Of a DNA stretch of 64,000 nucleotides, positions 17,402 through 25,692 are shown in pieces. Source of the DNA: JABSQH01 sp039177505 (GTDB taxonomy: Bacteria > Actinomycetota > Acidimicrobiia > Acidimicrobiales > Ilumatobacteraceae); assembly GCA_039177505.1 (NCBI GenBank), contig JBCDFR010000018.1:1-64000 (forward strand), given 5' to 3'. The number at the start of each line of letters is the position of its first letter. Position 1 is the first letter of the stretch. A program made the translations under genes and the position numbers. Under the pieces are notes generated by a model, which was not told the origin of the DNA, did not search any database, and saw only the letters and a program-made list of their open reading frames with translations.

Positions 17402-19234
17402 GTGAGCGGCGAACCCCAGCCCACGAGCAGGTGGGCGCTCCTCCGGCGTACGTTGCGTGACCAACGCCGCAATCTGGCAATCGGGACGATCATCGGCTTG
17501 GTCTGGATGGTCGGCAAGATCGCTGTACCGATCCTGGTGGGGTACAGCATCGACCGAGGCATCGGTGACGGTGATCGATTGTGGTTGTGGTCGGCGCTGA
17601 TCGCGCTAGCGGGTCTGTTGGCCGGCACGTTCACGGCCATGCGCAGGTTCTTCGCTTTCCGCGAGGCCCGATGGACCGAAGCCCGCCTCCGCGAGCAACT
17701 GTTCAACCACATCGTGTCGTTGCACGTCGGCTATCACGATCGGGCGCAGACCGGTCAGTTGATGAGTCGCGCTTCGAGCGATCTGAACCAGATCCAGATG
17801 TTCGTGGTGATGATCCCGATCACCCTGTCGAACCTCGGCATGGTGACGGCCGTGGCGATCATCTTGTTCATCACCGATCCGTTGCTAGCTTTGGTGGCGC
17901 TGGCGCCCCTGCCGCTCGTCAACGTCGCCGGACGCCGCTTCTCTCAAACGATTCATCCGGCCGTGCTCGCAGTGCAGGCCGAGCAGGCCGAGCTGGCGAC
18001 GGTGGTCGAGGAGAGCGTCGGAGGTGTGCGCGTCGTCAAGGGCTTCGGTGCCGAACACGTGCAATCGGAGAAGGTCCGCCGGCAGGCCGACGACATCCGG
18101 CGTGAGTCGATGAGCGCCGCCAGGATTCGCGCCCGATTCCTTCCAGCGATCGAGATGTTGCCGCAGGTCGGCCTCATCGCCGTTCTCGCGGTCGGCGGAC
18201 TACAGGTGATCGACGGCACGTTGACGCTCGGCCAACTCGTGTCGTTCAACATCTACGTCGCACTGCTGGTCGCCCCGCTGCGCATGCTCGGGATGACGAT
18301 CGCGTTCGCACAACGCGCCTCCGCCGCGTTGGAACGGGTCAACGAGATCCTCGATACGGCGCCGCAGATCGTCGACGCCGCTCAACCGGCTGATCTCCCT
18401 GACCGCGGGAACCGCGGCGCAGTGCAGTTCGCCAACGTGCGCTTCGGTTACGAACCCGACCTTCCGGTGCTCGACGGCTTCGATCTCGATCTGGAGGCGG
18501 GCCAGTCGATCGCGCTGGTCGGCGCGACGGGTTCTGGGAAGTCGACCGTCGCTCGGCTGCTCGTGCGGTTCTACGACGTCGACTCGGGCGTCGTCCGTCT
18601 CGACGGCGAAGACGTGCGTGACCTCACCCTGCACGACGTGCGTCGCGCCGTCGGGATCGTGTTCGAAGACACACTGCTGTTCCACGACACCGTGGCGGCG
18701 AACATCGCGTTCGCCCAACCCGATGCGTCGACCGAGGCCGTCGAACGCGCCGCTCGCCTGGCGGGCGCGCACGACTTCGTGATGGGTCTTCCCGAGGCGT
18801 ACGACACGATGATCGGTGAACGTGGGTACTCGTTGTCGGGCGGCCAGCGTCAACGCATTGCCATTGCTCGAGCGATCCTGGCCGACCCTCGGGTGTTGGT
18901 CCTCGACGATGCGACGTCTGCTGTCGACCCATCGAAGGAGCACGAGATCAGATCAGCGATGGCGACGGTGATGGACGGTCGGACAACGATCGTCATCGCC
19001 CATCGGCCAGGGACGATTGCTCTGGCCGATGCGGTGGTGTTGCTCGACGAGGGCCGCGTGGTTGCCCGGGGAACGCACGACGCACTCCTTGCGACCAACG
19101 AACGGTATCGATCCGTGTTGGCCGCGATGGCGGCTGACGACGAGGCGCAACGTCAGGGCAGCGTTGTCGATGTTGACGCCGATGGCGGCGAGCCCGGTGT
19201 GGCCGCAACCGGTGCTCCGGTGGGTGGCGACTGA
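17402..19234 (+). CDS. ABC exporter half-transporter, ATP-binding/permease (degenerate-site subunit)
   Basis: A 610-residue type-I ABC exporter with a six-span domain (about 30-315) fused to an ATPase domain (about 345-580). Walker A is GATGSGKST near 375, the signature LSGGQ is near 478, Walker B is VLVLDDATSAVD near 498, and the switch His is in 'IVIAHRP'. After Walker B the catalytic Glu is replaced by Asp (LDD), which marks the degenerate-site subunit of heterodimeric exporters such as TM287/288. It overlaps the next half-transporter by TGATG. Substrate (lipid, drug or peptide) is not predictable. Confidence 0.92.
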   Translation: MSGEPQPTSRWALLRRTLRDQRRNLAIGTIIGLVWMVGKIAVPILVGYSIDRGIGDGDRLWLWSALIALAGLLAGTFTAMRRFFAFREARWTEARLREQLFNHIVSLHVGYHDRAQTGQLMSRASSDLNQIQMFVVMIPITLSNLGMVTAVAIILFITDPLLALVALAPLPLVNVAGRRFSQTIHPAVLAVQAEQAELATVVEESVGGVRVVKGFGAEHVQSEKVRRQADDIRRESMSAARIRARFLPAIEMLPQVGLIAVLAVGGLQVIDGTLTLGQLVSFNIYVALLVAPLRMLGMTIAFAQRASAALERVNEILDTAPQIVDAAQPADLPDRGNRGAVQFANVRFGYEPDLPVLDGFDLDLEAGQSIALVGATGSGKSTVARLLVRFYDVDSGVVRLDGEDVRDLTLHDVRRAVGIVFEDTLLFHDTVAANIAFAQPDASTEAVERAARLAGAHDFVMGLPEAYDTMIGERGYSLSGGQRQRIAIARAILADPRVLVLDDATSAVDPSKEHEIRSAMATVMDGRTTIVIAHRPGTIALADAVVLLDEGRVVARGTHDALLATNERYRSVLAAMAADDEAQRQGSVVDVDADGGEPGVAATGAPVGGD

Positions 19235-21015
19235 TGATGCGCATGGGCGGTGTCGACGAGGACGACCGCCTCGGACGTGATGGCGCCCGTCAGGTCTTGC
19301 GCCGTTCAGCGCGGATGGCGCTGCCGTTCAAGCGGACGATCGCGGGTGCGCTCGCATTCACGTTCGTCTCGACGCTCGGGCTGGTGCTCAGCCCGGTGAT
19401 CATCGGGTACGGCATCGACGACGGTATCCGGGCCGACGATCGGGGCGTGCTGCGCAACGCGGTGATCTTTTACGTGGTGGTTGTCGCCATCGGCTACCTC
19501 GCGGCGCGCCGGCAGTACATCCTCATCAACCGCGCCGGCGAGAACTTCTTGCGTGCGCTGCGCACGCGGGTGTTCGACCACGTCCAACGACAGTCCCTCG
19601 CCTTCTACGATCGCTTCAAGTCCGGGGTGCTCGTGGCCAGGATGACCGCCGACATCGAGTCGATGGCCGAACTCGTGCAGTGGGGACTATTGCAGTTCGT
19701 GTCTGCCGGGCTGTTGATCGTGCTCACGCTGTCTCTGCTGTTCGCACTGTCGTGGCAGCTGGCGCTCGTCGGTCTGCTGGTGTTGCCGATCATCGTGGTG
19801 GCCTCGCGCAAGTTCCAGCGCGACTCGAACGCTGCGTACCTCGAGGTGCGCGAACAGGTCGGTGAGAACTTGTCGACGATGCAAGAGGGCATCTCGGGAG
19901 TACGTGTGATCCAGGCGTACGCCCGTGAGCCCGAGCAGATCAAGCGCTTCGCCCAGTCGAACCGCGGACTGTTCGACTCGCACGTTCACAGCGTGAAGGT
20001 GAGCACGTGGTACTTCGGTTTGGTCGAGGCGTGTGGGGTATTCGGCACGGCCCTCGTCGTCGGCATCGGTGGGTGGTTGGTGTCGCGCGGCGATGTCCAG
20101 ATCGGTACGGTGATCGCCGCTGCACTACTCCTCGCCCAACTGTTCGAGCCCGTGCAACAGCTGTCGCAGCTGTACAACACTCTGCAGTCCTCAGCGGCGT
20201 CGCTCAACAAGCTGTTCACGATTCTCGACACCGAGCCCGACGTGCAGGACGGCGCGCACGAGTTGCCGGCGAGCGGCGCGATCGCCGTCGCCCGGGTGGG
20301 ATTCTCGTACCCGGGCACGAGCGTGCCGGTGCTCTCCGAAGTGGACCTGACCATCGGTGACGGCGAACGGCTTGCGCTCGTGGGACCCACCGGTGCGGGC
20401 AAGTCGACGCTCGCCAAACTGATCGCACGGCTCTACGACCCGACCAAAGGATCGATTTCGTTCGGTGGTGTCGACCTGCGCGATGCCACGCAGGCTTCGT
20501 TGCGCACCCGCATCGTGGTGGTTCCGCAAGAGGGCTTCTTGTTCTCCGGAACCGTGGCCGACAACATTCGCATCGCCCGGTCCGACGCCACCGACGACGA
20601 ACTCCGCGACGCACTCGCAGCGATCGGCGCACTCGAACGGTTCGACGCCTTCGACGACGACATCCACACCGAGGTGCGTGAGCGCGGGTCACGCTTGTCA
20701 GCGGGGGAGCGGCAGCTCGTGTCGCTCGCACGGGCGGCGCTTGTCGATCCCGCCGTGCTCGTGCTCGACGAGGCGACGAGCAATCTCGATCCGGGTACCG
20801 AGATGATCGTCGAGCGGGCACTCGAACGATTGATGACCGATCGAACGACCATCGTGGTCGCTCATCGGCTCACCACCGTGCAGCGCGCCGATCGCATCGG
20901 GGTCGTGGCTGGCGGCCGCCTCGTCGAACTGGGCTCGCACACTGAACTCGTCGCGCTCGGCGGTCGGTATGCCACCCTCGCCGGCGCATGGGCCCGCAGC
21001 CAGCCGACTGTCTAG
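19234..21015 (+). CDS. ABC exporter half-transporter, ATP-binding/permease (catalytic subunit)
   Basis: A 593-residue type-I ABC exporter half with membrane spans at about 30-320 and an ATPase domain at about 350-585. Walker A is GPTGAGKST near 383, the signature is LSAGERQ near 487, and Walker B is VLVLDEATSNLD near 507 with the canonical catalytic Glu; the switch His is in 'IVVAHRL'. It begins within the stop codon of the first half-transporter (TGATG at 19232-19236), giving near-equal translation. Together the two form a heterodimer with one canonical and one degenerate ATP site. Confidence 0.92.
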   Translation: MMRMGGVDEDDRLGRDGARQVLRRSARMALPFKRTIAGALAFTFVSTLGLVLSPVIIGYGIDDGIRADDRGVLRNAVIFYVVVVAIGYLAARRQYILINRAGENFLRALRTRVFDHVQRQSLAFYDRFKSGVLVARMTADIESMAELVQWGLLQFVSAGLLIVLTLSLLFALSWQLALVGLLVLPIIVVASRKFQRDSNAAYLEVREQVGENLSTMQEGISGVRVIQAYAREPEQIKRFAQSNRGLFDSHVHSVKVSTWYFGLVEACGVFGTALVVGIGGWLVSRGDVQIGTVIAAALLLAQLFEPVQQLSQLYNTLQSSAASLNKLFTILDTEPDVQDGAHELPASGAIAVARVGFSYPGTSVPVLSEVDLTIGDGERLALVGPTGAGKSTLAKLIARLYDPTKGSISFGGVDLRDATQASLRTRIVVVPQEGFLFSGTVADNIRIARSDATDDELRDALAAIGALERFDAFDDDIHTEVRERGSRLSAGERQLVSLARAALVDPAVLVLDEATSNLDPGTEMIVERALERLMTDRTTIVVAHRLTTVQRADRIGVVAGGRLVELGSHTELVALGGRYATLAGAWARSQPTV

Positions 21016-21019
21016 CGCC

Positions 21020-21049
21020 TGGTTCCGCGACGTCGAACGCGAGGAACCA
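21020..21049. terminator. Hairpin between convergent ABC and membrane-protein genes
   Basis: TGGTTCC at 21020-21026 pairs with GGAACCA at 21043-21049, and flanking GCG/CGC can extend the stem. It lies 5 bp after the ABC stop, in the convergent gap. It is probably a bidirectional terminator, without a clear T tract. Confidence 0.45.
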
Positions 21050-21088
21050 ACGGCACCTCGATCCTGCGGTCGTCGCCAGCTGTCAACG

Positions 21089-21679
21089 CTAGGGAACCGG
21101 CTCGACCATGGCGGGCTCGTCGTCCACCGGTGGCTTCGCATTCTTGGCCCACAGCGACCTGTACGCGATCACCACCACCACCAGAACACACACGGCGACC
21201 ACTCCCCCGTAGAAGAGCAGGAAGGCCAGTGTGTTGGTGACGTTCAGGCCCATTCGTAGACCTCGGGAGTCGTCGAAGAGCGGATCGAGCGTCGAGGCGA
21301 CGACGATCGTCCAGGCCACGACCATCATCGTCCGCGCACTGCGCTTCACGCCGACCGCACCGAACGGAAGGATCGGGACGATGAGCGCCATGATCCAGAG
21401 GGCGAAGCCGTTGACGACTCCCTCCATGTGCACCATGCGCCATGCGTCGTAAGTGCCGGGGATGCCGACATCGACCTCGCCCGGAATCGGCCAGAGTTCG
21501 GCGTGGCCCGACATCCCGCCGTCCAGGCCGTTTTCGATCAGCCAAAACAGAAAGCCGAATCCGACGATGGAGCCCCAGAACAGCACGAGCGAGCCGTGCC
21601 CGAGAAGCTTGCGCTGGTAGACCGCGATGGCGACGTCGCGATCGGTTGGGCGGCTCGCGCCGTCGGTCGAGGTGCTCAT
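21089..21679 (-). CDS. Styrene-oxide-isomerase-like (StyC family) membrane protein
   Basis: A 196-residue protein with four predicted membrane spans. It keeps the landmarks I associate with styrene oxide isomerase: 'YQRKLLGHGSLVLFWG' at the first span, 'GIPGTYDAWRMVHMEGVVNG' before the second, and 'DPLFDDSRGLRMGLN' before the fourth. StyC-type enzymes are integral membrane proteins that isomerise aryl epoxides to aldehydes. Whether this homologue uses an epoxide is unknown. It is the last gene of the TetR - PF10118 - StyC-like set, with the ATG at 21679 preceded by a GGGGAAGGGG ribosome-binding site. Confidence 0.6.
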   Translation of the reverse strand: MSTSTDGASRPTDRDVAIAVYQRKLLGHGSLVLFWGSIVGFGFLFWLIENGLDGGMSGHAELWPIPGEVDVGIPGTYDAWRMVHMEGVVNGFALWIMALIVPILPFGAVGVKRSARTMMVVAWTIVVASTLDPLFDDSRGLRMGLNVTNTLAFLLFYGGVVAVCVLVVVVIAYRSLWAKNAKPPVDDEPAMVEPVP

Positions 21680-21719
21680 GACCCCTTCCCCCGTTTTGTT
21701 GATGATCGGTCGGTGGCCC

Positions 21720-22601
21720 TCAGGCCGCACGCTCGTGCGGGAACGGCACGGGGATGTCCGGGTGTGACGTGTCGAGCATCGGAGCGACTGACGGATCGGC
21801 AGCGGCGAATCCCGCGATCCACTCCCGAACCCACGGCCGGTCCTGTTCGTGCCTGGGATCGTGACCCGGCATCGCACTGCGGAGCATTCCAGGCAGGATC
21901 GCGGTGAAGAACGAGCCGGTGCGGCCCCACAACTTCAGCCGTGACCGAGCGTTGCGCCATTTGCCGTCGGCCTTGAGCATCGCGACGCAGCCCTTACGGG
22001 ACCACCAGAAGACGTGCCATGAACCGGTGAACACGCCGAGCGCTCGCTGCCAGTATCCACCGCACGCTGCCTGGTAGGCGTCGAAGGCCACTCGCTTGTG
22101 CCCGACCTCCTCGACCATGTGCCATAGGGTGAAGGACGCCACCCGGGTGTCGGATCCGGCAAACAGTCGACAACGATCCGTGACCAGCCAGTTGGTCACG
22201 CCGAGGGTCATGCTCTCGAACCCGGCCGAGTATGCGAGGCGATACGTGAGGGACCGGCGCGTGCGGATTCGATCCCACGAGGCCTTCATCGCCTCCTCGA
22301 CCTCGACCAGTCCGGCATAGCCGTTGGCCTTGATCACCTCGTTGTAGCGACGGTGGGTGCGATAGTGCTGGCCCTCCTGCGCACAGAATCCCTTGACCGC
22401 CTCGGGGTCCTCGATGTCCTTGGCCGCCTCGCGTAGCGTCGCAATGAGGAACGGTTCGAGATACGGCATTGTCAACGACGCACCGTTGAGCATGTGCGAC
22501 CACTCGTGGTGACCCGGATTCCGCACGGGATCGAGGTCGTCGGGAAACTCGAACGGTACGCGGCGCACCACGATGTCGCCCTCGATCGGTACAGCGGTCA
22601 T
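21720..22601 (-). CDS. PF10118 predicted metal-dependent hydrolase
   Basis: A 293-residue member of the COG3687/PF10118 family, a helical protein with ferritin-like carboxylate and histidine motifs. Seen here are 'FCAQEGQHYRTHRRYNEVI' near residue 95 (E-G-Q-H) and 'LWHMVEEVGHKRVAFDAYQA' near 165 (E-E-x-G-H), which resemble a di-metal site. Family function is not experimentally clear. It starts within the end of the TetR gene (ATGA overlap at 22598-22601) and is followed after 40 bp by the StyC-like gene, so the three form one unit. Confidence 0.8.
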   Translation of the reverse strand: MTAVPIEGDIVVRRVPFEFPDDLDPVRNPGHHEWSHMLNGASLTMPYLEPFLIATLREAAKDIEDPEAVKGFCAQEGQHYRTHRRYNEVIKANGYAGLVEVEEAMKASWDRIRTRRSLTYRLAYSAGFESMTLGVTNWLVTDRCRLFAGSDTRVASFTLWHMVEEVGHKRVAFDAYQAACGGYWQRALGVFTGSWHVFWWSRKGCVAMLKADGKWRNARSRLKLWGRTGSFFTAILPGMLRSAMPGHDPRHEQDRPWVREWIAGFAAADPSVAPMLDTSHPDIPVPFPHERAA

Positions 22602-23209
22602 GAGGGGACCTTCAGTCCCTGGATGAGTGTGGTGATGAGGGGGTCGAGCAAGTCGTCGATCGACCGACCCATGACGAGGAAGCCGCCGAGCTCGAGCGAC
22701 ACCAACCCATGGGCGCCGGCCCAGAACAGATGGGCCGCCGTCTCGGGGTCGCCGCGCAACTCGATCTCCTCGGCGTCCGCAGCGGCCGCAATCACTCGCT
22801 TGCAGACGTCAAGGGCTGCGCGTTTGGCTCCGAACAGCGCGGGCTCGGTCTCGGGCATCGCCCCGGTGTCGGAGTACAGCAGCTCGTACATGAGGGGCCG
22901 ATCGAGTGCAGCTCGCACGTACGCCTTGGCCAGCAGTTGGAGCGCGGCGACCGGCTGGTCGGCCTCGCTTGCTTCGGCGACGAGTACGCCGCGGAGCCAT
23001 TCATAGGAGCGCACCCGCAAGCCGTCGATGAGATCCGCCTTCGAATCGAAGTACTTGTACGGCATCGTCGAGCTGCAGCCGTACTCGGCGGCGATCGCCC
23101 GGAACGACATACCGTCGACGCCTGCGGTCTCGTACAACCGTTGCGCCACGTCCAAGAGCGCGCTCCGTGACTGAGTGATCTGTATTTCGGTCAGCGACGG
23201 CCGAGGCAC
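22598..23209 (-). CDS. TetR family transcriptional regulator
   Basis: A 203-residue TetR-type repressor. The DNA-binding helix-turn-helix is at about 15-60 ('GMSFRAIAAEYGCSSTMPY' then 'KYFDSKADLIDGL'), followed by an all-helical ligand domain ending in 'GLVSLELGGFLVMG' as in the WHG-type C-terminal domains. GTG 23209 was chosen because a perfect 27-bp palindrome begins 9 bp upstream. It probably represses its own operon (PF10118 hydrolase and StyC-like protein) until a hydrophobic ligand binds. Confidence 0.9.
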   Translation of the reverse strand: MPRPSLTEIQITQSRSALLDVAQRLYETAGVDGMSFRAIAAEYGCSSTMPYKYFDSKADLIDGLRVRSYEWLRGVLVAEASEADQPVAALQLLAKAYVRAALDRPLMYELLYSDTGAMPETEPALFGAKRAALDVCKRVIAAAADAEEIELRGDPETAAHLFWAGAHGLVSLELGGFLVMGRSIDDLLDPLITTLIQGLKVPS

Positions 23210-23217
23210 AACAACGT

Positions 23218-23244
23218 TTGACGCCGTTTATTTAACGGCGTCAA
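23218..23244. promoter_or_regulatory. 27-bp palindromic operator before the TetR gene
   Basis: A perfect inverted repeat, TTGACGCCGTT-TATTT-AACGGCGTCAA, with 11-bp arms lies 9-35 bp before the TetR start. It also contains a good -35 hexamer (TTGACG) reading toward TetR. This size and position are typical for TetR autoregulation. It could instead act as a terminator hairpin for the upstream YceI gene, but no T tract follows. Confidence 0.7.
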
Positions 23245-23271
23245 CACTCTTCTGATCGGCGGCGTCGGGGT

Positions 23272-24123
23272 CTAGATCGGTTCGAAGACGAGGACGAACT
23301 CGAGCAGGCCGTTGTCTTCGGTCGACACCACACCGAAGGACGGGTCGTCGATGTCGTAGTCGGAGAACAGGATCGGGATGTTGCCGAGCACGCCGATCCG
23401 GTCGCCGTTGCCCTCGGCGGTGACATCGAAGGTGACGGTCTGGGTCACGCCGTGCAGAGTCAGATCGCCCGTCGCTGTCGTCATCACCTGCTCGCCGATC
23501 GCCGGGACTGTGCCGAACTCGATCGGCTCGGTGAGCTCGAACGTCGCTGTGGGGAACTGGTCTGTCTCCATGATCCGGCCGGCGAACTGGCCGTCTCGGC
23601 GCGAATCGTCGCTGGTGATCGTTGCGACCTCGACCTCGACTGCCAGTGCAGTCACCTGCGTCCCATCGATCGTCATCGTGCCGGTGATCTCGTCGCTCCG
23701 GCCCACGGCCGTCACGTTCACTCCAGCGAGTACCTCGTCGACTCGGTAGCCGAATTCCGATTCGGTCGTCGGGGCCCACTCGCCGTCGTAGCTGAGCTCG
23801 TCCGAGGCGTCGGTGCTCTCAGATGACGCTGCGGTGGTGGCCGTCGACTCGAGCGTGGCCGCTGTATCAGTCGTCGCCGTGGTGTCGTCGGTCGCCTCGT
23901 CGGTAGCTGAGGACGCTGTCGTCGGCGTCGTCGCTTCGAGTGCGGCGCTCAGGTCGTCGGCGTCGAGCTCGTCGGGGGAGTCGTTGATCACGTTGGCGTA
24001 GATGAAGATCGCGCCGTACCCCAGCGCGACGAGAACAACAACGCCGAGCACGCCCCACTTGATGAAACGCGTCCACGACTTCGGCTCGTCGTCTTCGATC
24101 GTTGCGTCGGGAGTGTCGGACAT
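23272..24123 (-). CDS. YceI family protein, membrane-anchored
   Basis: A 283-residue protein. It has a cytosolic N-terminus, one membrane span (about 23-46, 'WGVLGVVVLVALGYGAIFIY'), a long Ser/Thr/Asp-rich linker (about 50-105), and a C-terminal YceI domain (about 110-280) that forms a lipocalin-like barrel binding long polyisoprenoid or amphiphilic molecules. Typical motifs are 'EFGYRVDEVL', 'RDGQFAGRIMETDQFPTATF' and 'TGDLTLHGVTQTVTFDV'. The domain faces outside. It is transcribed in the same direction as the TetR operon but separated from it by the palindrome. Confidence 0.9.
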   Translation of the reverse strand: MSDTPDATIEDDEPKSWTRFIKWGVLGVVVLVALGYGAIFIYANVINDSPDELDADDLSAALEATTPTTASSATDEATDDTTATTDTAATLESTATTAASSESTDASDELSYDGEWAPTTESEFGYRVDEVLAGVNVTAVGRSDEITGTMTIDGTQVTALAVEVEVATITSDDSRRDGQFAGRIMETDQFPTATFELTEPIEFGTVPAIGEQVMTTATGDLTLHGVTQTVTFDVTAEGNGDRIGVLGNIPILFSDYDIDDPSFGVVSTEDNGLLEFVLVFEPI

Positions 24124-24194
24124 CTCTCCATCATGACCGATCCCGAGCGCCTCGTTGAGGCCGTATGCACAGGAATCCGGTAAGACTGTCGCTC

Positions 24195-25682
24195 ATGTCA
24201 GACGCCAGCGATGCCGTATCCGCAGTCGACGTCTCCGTCGCCGCATCTGTACCCGCGACCACGGGTGCGACCGGGTACGCCGTGGCCACGAAGGGCTCGG
24301 TGCCGCGCGCTCTCGGCGTCAACCGCGCCGGACTCGAGGCGAACGGCTTCAAGGGAGGCGTCGGCGAGACGCTTGCGGTGCCGAACGGCGATGGGACGGC
24401 GATCGCCGTCGGTGTCGGCGACGCCGACGCGATCGACGCCGCAGCGCTGCGGACTGCTGCTGCTGCATTCGCCCGTGCGGCCTCGAAACACCGGGCGCTG
24501 GCGACCAACCTCGCCGACGTCGACGGCGTGACGCCGGCGATTGCCGGACAGGCAGTCGCTGAAGGGGTGCTGCTGGCGTCGTATCGCTACGTCGGTTTGA
24601 AGAATGACGCCAAGGCCGCTTCGAACTTGGCGGCGCTCACCCTCGTCGCCGGCGCGAAGCGCAGGTCGGCGGTCGGCGACGGCGCCGCCCGCGGCCAGGT
24701 CATCGCCACCGCCGCCGCGCTCGCACGGGAGCTGGCCAACACGCCGCCCACTCACTTGAACGCCAAGGACATCGCCGACCGTGCCGTTGCGATCGGTGCC
24801 GACACGTCGCTCACCGTCGAGGTGTTCAACGCCGATGATCTCGCACAGATGGGTTGCGGTGGCATCCTGGGCGTCAACCGCGGATCGACCGAGCCGCCAC
24901 GGATGGTAAAGATCACCTACTCGCCGCGTCGTCCCAACGGCCACCTGATCCTGGTCGGCAAGGGCGTGATGTACGACTCGGGCGGTATTTCGCTGAAACC
25001 GAGTGACGCGATGCACCAGGTGATGAAGATGGACATGTCGGGTGCAGCCGCCGTGCTCTCGACGATGTCGGCGCTGCCCGCGTTGCGAGGCCGCACCAAG
25101 GTCACCGGCTACCTCATGTGCACCGACAACATGCCTTCGGGAAGCGCGCTGAAGCTCGGTGACGTGCTCACGATGCGCAACGGTAAGACCGTAGAGATCC
25201 ACAACACCGATGCCGAGGGTCGCCTCGTGCTGGCCGATGGGTTGTCGCTGGCGGTCGAAGAGGAGCCCGATGCGATCGTCGACGTCGCCACCCTCACCGG
25301 TTCGGCGCTCGGTGCACTGGGTCCGGAGGTCGCTGCGCTGCTCGGTTCGAATCAATCGTTCATCGACCAGGTGAAGGCGAGCGGCGATACCGTCGACGAA
25401 CCGCTATGGCAGTTGCCCCTCGAACGCGGCCGCTACCGCAAGATGCTCGACTCGGTGGTGGCCGACATGCGCAACATCGGCGGACCGTACGCCGGGGCGA
25501 TCACCGCGTCGATCTTTCTCAGCGAGTTCACCGGCGACGTGCCCTGGGCTCACCTCGACATCGCTGGACCGATGAAGGTCGACGCCGATCGGGGCATCTA
25601 CGCCAAGGGGGCGACCGGCTTCGGGACCCGGACGTTGATCGAATTGGCGACCAACTTCACGCCGCCGAACACCGCGAGCTGA
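24195..25682 (+). CDS. pepA: Leucyl aminopeptidase (M17)
   Basis: A 495-residue cytosolic M17 aminopeptidase that removes N-terminal residues and contributes to peptide and glutathione-type turnover. The catalytic C-terminal domain starts near residue 165. The hallmark NTDAEGRL lies near 336, with metal ligands in 'LVGKGVMYDSGGISLKPS' and 'MKMDMSGAA', and bicarbonate-site residues in the hallmark. The N-terminal macro-like domain is Ala-rich and weakly conserved, as usual. ATG 24195 is preferred over the upstream start 10 codons earlier. Confidence 0.93.
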   Translation: MSDASDAVSAVDVSVAASVPATTGATGYAVATKGSVPRALGVNRAGLEANGFKGGVGETLAVPNGDGTAIAVGVGDADAIDAAALRTAAAAFARAASKHRALATNLADVDGVTPAIAGQAVAEGVLLASYRYVGLKNDAKAASNLAALTLVAGAKRRSAVGDGAARGQVIATAAALARELANTPPTHLNAKDIADRAVAIGADTSLTVEVFNADDLAQMGCGGILGVNRGSTEPPRMVKITYSPRRPNGHLILVGKGVMYDSGGISLKPSDAMHQVMKMDMSGAAAVLSTMSALPALRGRTKVTGYLMCTDNMPSGSALKLGDVLTMRNGKTVEIHNTDAEGRLVLADGLSLAVEEEPDAIVDVATLTGSALGALGPEVAALLGSNQSFIDQVKASGDTVDEPLWQLPLERGRYRKMLDSVVADMRNIGGPYAGAITASIFLSEFTGDVPWAHLDIAGPMKVDADRGIYAKGATGFGTRTLIELATNFTPPNTAS

Positions 25683-25692
25683 CCCGAGTCCG

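Noticed and set aside
24198..25355. 385-codon minus-strand open frame opposite leucyl aminopeptidase
   Set aside because: Arg/His/Gly-rich antisense shadow; the M17 aminopeptidase on the plus strand is clearly the gene.
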